A stretch of 64,000 nucleotides of DNA, taken from positions 1,989,168-2,053,167 of the forward strand of contig NZ_KE150412.1 in assembly GCF_000411255.1 (NCBI RefSeq), written 5' to 3'. Below the pieces are notes generated by a model. It was not told where the DNA came from and ran no database searches. It saw only the letters and a program-made list of their open reading frames with translations. Below, piece after piece: positions 63,201 through 64,000 of this stretch (its first letter is position 1; the number at the start of each line of letters is the position of its first letter). Both the position numbers and the translations under genes were made by a program. The DNA is from Paenibacillus sp. HGH0039. GTDB lineage: Bacteria > Bacillota > Bacilli > Paenibacillales > NBRC-103111.

Positions 63201-64000
63201 CAGCAGCCGGTAATCGGCGATCACCGAAGCGTCCGGCACATAAAGTGCCGCCCCGCCAAATAAACTCATTGTCATTTCCGAGCAGGCCGCATCGAATGAA
63301 AAACTGGCAAACTGCAGCACGCGGTCCTGTTCGCACACCTTAAGCGCTTCATCGTAAAACAATTTGTAATTGCATACCCCCGCATGTTCAACCAGCACCC
63401 CTTTGGGCTGCCCCGTCGTACCCGACGTATAAATGACGTAAGCCAAGTCGCCGGCTTTTACGGAGTCCGCGAGATTTGACCCGTCGCCGCTGAAGCTTTG
63501 CGGATCATCCAGCAGCAGCCATTCGCCGCCAAACGCCACACGGTTCCGAAGCCGCGACTGTGCGAGAAGCAGCGAAACACCGGCGTCCTCCAACATATAG
63601 CGGATACGCGCTTCCGGGTAATCGGGATCAATCGGCACATAGGCGCCCCCAGCCTTCATGACTGCCAGCGCCGCGGCAATCATCTCCGGTGAACGCTCGG
63701 CCAATATGCCAACCAGGGACTCCCGGCCCACACCTTTGGCCTGAAGCGTGCGCGCCAGCCGGTTCGCCCGTTCATTCAGTTCGCGGTAGCTCCATTGCCG
63801 CTTTCCCGACACCACGGCCGGGCGGTCCGGCGTGCGCGCCGCCTGACGTTCAAGGAGCCCATGAATTGTCAGCATGTCATCCGATGAATAGGCGCGGGTC
63901 GTGTCGTTAAACGATTCCAGCACCTGCGTCCTCTCCTCCGGCGTCAGCATGCTTAACGCCGATAGCTTGGCCTGCGGATCAGCCAGCGCCGCATCGATCA
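57261..64000 (-). CDS. non-ribosomal peptide synthetase, C-terminal two modules (5' end off the window)
   Basis: At least 2245 residues; the frame stays open at the window edge. Counting from the ATG at 63950: A1 at about 28-510, T1 with S561 (GGHS), C at 615-1045 (HHIVSDG at 745-751, L-type acceptor motif), A2 at 1070-1575, T2 with S1622, then about 140 unassigned residues, then a condensation/epimerization-like domain at 1796-2225. Read against GrsA, the A1 pocket is D-A-S-T-I-A-N-I-C, suggesting an aromatic residue. A2 is D-V-G-E-I-S-A-I-D, the diaminobutyrate code of polymyxin synthetases. The last domain has SHLIYDE in place of HHxxxDG and a YNYLGE like that of E domains. There is no thioesterase, and nothing of the NRPS follows downstream, so release must happen another way. 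Confidence 0.9.
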   Translation of the reverse strand, partial: IDAALADPQAKLSALSMLTPEERTQVLESFNDTTRAYSSDDMLTIHGLLERQAARTPDRPAVVSGKRQWSYRELNERANRLARTLQAKGVGRESLVGILAERSPEMIAAALAVMKAGGAYVPIDPDYPEARIRYMLEDAGVSLLLAQSRLRNRVAFGGEWLLLDDPQSFSGDGSNLADSVKAGDLAYVIYTSGTTGQPKGVLVEHAGVCNYKLFYDEALKVCEQDRVLQFASFSFDAACSEMTMSLFGGAALYVPDASVIADYRLLEQYVRDNGITVATLPPTYAAYLNPAHMPSLTRLITAGSASSPELARRWSGFVRYFNNYGPTEDSICSTAWPYSTLDDTAKTVPIGRPIANHQVYILGADQSIMPVGIPGELCVSGIGLARGYLNRPELTAEKFVPVPFAPERRMYRTGDLARWLPDGNLEYMGRIDDQVKIRGYRIELGDVLTQLNRLPSVREALIVAHADKAGAVELCAYFTAEKTWSVGELRQALLQELPAYMVPTYAVQLAAFPLTPNGKIDRSALPAPDVDLAERSGEGTEAPRTALEARLTELWREVLGAEAVGIRDHFFEIGGHSLRAAALTARIHQALQVEVPMRMVFEHPTVESLAQAMEGLQPNPYAGIPAAGEQESYPVSSAQKRLYVLSQLETDGFGYNMPGVLRLDGEPDVARLEQAFRALIRRHEALRTAFTLRDGVPVQRIAPKEAPPEFTLPRIRVRGEAEARQAARAFIRPFDLEQAPLLRAALVDEGANRHRLLVDMHHIVSDGVSTAILLEELSRLYNGEGESEVLPELRIQYKDYAVWQQSEAGNERVRAQEAYWLERLKGELPVLDLPADRTRPAVFSYTGGVVRFTLGAERTSGLKRLALRTGATLYMVLLAAYSTLLSKYSGQEEVIVGTPVAGRPHAELERVMGMFVNTLALRTYPSADKPFEAYVREVKELALEAYAHQDYPFEELVEKLNVRRDMSRNPLFDTMFAWQGEGGAVPELAGLKASAEEADYRSAKFDLTLDAEEQGDELLFRLEYCDALYERETAERMAGHFVQLIDAALADPQAKLSALSMLTPEERSGLLDHFANAGLEAGRGMAGVFHEAFTAQAARIPAQTAVVYRDERLSYRELDERSNRLARKLQACGVGRETLVGILAGRSPLLLVAVLAVWKAGGAYVPLDPDYPPERIRFMLEDSGASVLLTEAALEPRLEVILADNEAGTAVLALDDEAIYDDQGSAVAVINRPGDLAYLIYTSGTTGRPKGVMIEHQSLMNTAEGYRREYRLDQFPVRLLQLASFSFDVFVGDLARTLYNGGMMVICPKDDRLDPTRLHHWIQAYDVNVFESTPALIVPFMQYVTDRGLDIGAMKLLITSSDSCNVADYRALQERFGAQIRIINAYGVTEAAIDSSYYDQPLKRLPDAGHVPIGRPLLNARFYILDSQLRPVPVGVLGELCIGGAGVARGYWNRPDLTGEKFVPNPFVPGERLYRTGDSARWLPDGDVDFIGRLDDQVKIRGHRIELGEVEARLMKQSFILEAVVAGKESIHGQKQLCAYIVANRIISPGELRKELAEELPDYMIPSAWVQLDRLPLTPNGKVDRKALPAPNREENPDAAYAAPHTKLQQTLTELWQKLLGAETIGIDDNFFERGGHSLTAIQLIAQAQTAGIPIGIHHIFQGQTIRKLSALLEQPAEVNIQPAETVQESERRLKKAFGLRSRFVTEESEDGLRVTLNMEPCHGVKVSELLAFIRAELASNLHPHYLTTGESAADSVAEGRDAAIEQLVPLAISEKSPAEIKRRVKRELSRIQVLHEALQSDIIVGAVECRYALAPAQEYHLERPQCSGTVIRLDVLGLDADLLSEAVRSLLARHSLLRSVLVRDGQDWVWEQRAVPEQLTLPAVDLSDYSKADQQELLVRLLPKLFTEPYRLSGRLLYRMALVRLNWREHRLLLPCSHLIYDETSGSILESELLEAYRRLASRSEEDLTAWPQLRTSGAEAGTAGMPADGYPAYVAQVRKGPQHIGDHELVRLFHLEDFDAGLELVNESIQALLGQGYTKAELRFDMSGFKELASVNWGVWSLQLAGRFFRRYLQVAAVPVWMTHYGRHYENNAFFKTVGECIDQIPLLLTGTEADSESVRDKLQTAAARNINFLNLVYNEQTASNYPKSRRLLQKGLDSTAIVYNYLGESEDAAYLFEEAEAAGGESHAQQPPVLHFTSQHQGSVWQISVTLPYREEKETIMEMLEKELQTLAASLRSVKAHV
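60802..60868 (-). repeat. exact inter-module repeat in the NRPS gene (copy 1)
   Basis: 67 bases identical to 63934-64000, encoding the end of a C domain and the C-A linker (ADPQAKLSALSMLTPEE). Confidence 0.9.
63934..64000 (-). repeat. exact inter-module repeat in the NRPS gene (copy 2, reaches the window edge)
   Basis: Identical to 60802-60868; the true length cannot be seen because the window ends here. Confidence 0.9.

Overview
The window looks like part of a Paenibacillus-type genome (Bacillota, endospore former, moderately high GC). This is inferred from the mix of very large S-layer-homology (SLH) proteins, a CotF-type coat protein, a CIRCE-controlled htpG, B. subtilis-like gene orders (yxjC-sco-yxjF, ycgI/ycgF/ycgG) and a non-ribosomal peptide synthetase whose second adenylation domain carries the diaminobutyrate signature of Paenibacillus lipopeptides. 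No rRNA, tRNA, insertion sequence or phage module was seen.

Left part (1-12.4 kb): the 5' end of a pnkp-like gene and a complete hen1 form a bacterial RNA-repair pair on the minus strand. They are transcribed away from two overlapping WYL-domain regulators. Next come a lone SAM methyltransferase and a minus-strand operon of a GT2 synthase, an acyltransferase and a GH18 hydrolase, probably for an exported polysaccharide. A phosphodiester glycosidase-domain protein follows, then a plus-strand trio of DUF1989 protein, LysE exporter and YqcI/YcgG protein.

Middle (12.4-41.3 kb): CotF-like protein; a 2921-residue cyclic beta-1,2-glucan synthase-like protein; a LOR/tubby-like protein; htpG with a perfect CIRCE operator and a sigma-A promoter; an SLH protein with five Ig-like repeats; a two-component pair made of a double-kinase hybrid sensor and a BTAD-type regulator; a ketone-body/3-hydroxybutyrate operon (GntP permease, SDR, ScoA, ScoB, thiolase) with a divergent LysR regulator; an orphan CheY-like receiver; and a GNAT acetyltransferase.

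Right part (41.3-64 kb): a 2066-residue kelch/Ig/cadherin-like/SLH protein and a DUF4309-like anchored protein. Then comes an AT-rich island (about 49.6-51.5 kb) of decayed material: a solitary type I-C-like CRISPR repeat, a degenerate copy of the upstream gene tail plus terminator, a frameshifted gene remnant and two small genes. It is followed by an endonuclease/exonuclease/phosphatase protein, an FG-GAP/Calx-beta/SLH protein with an interesting upstream transcript region, a cytoplasmic polysaccharide deacetylase with an extra C-terminal domain, and the 3' end of an NRPS gene that runs off the window. The NRPS ends in an unusual condensation/epimerization-like domain instead of a thioesterase.

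The strongest candidates for a second look are the Hen1/Pnkp cassette with its WYL pair, the NRPS C-terminus, the DUF1989-LysE-YcgG cluster, and the relic island with the orphan CRISPR repeat.
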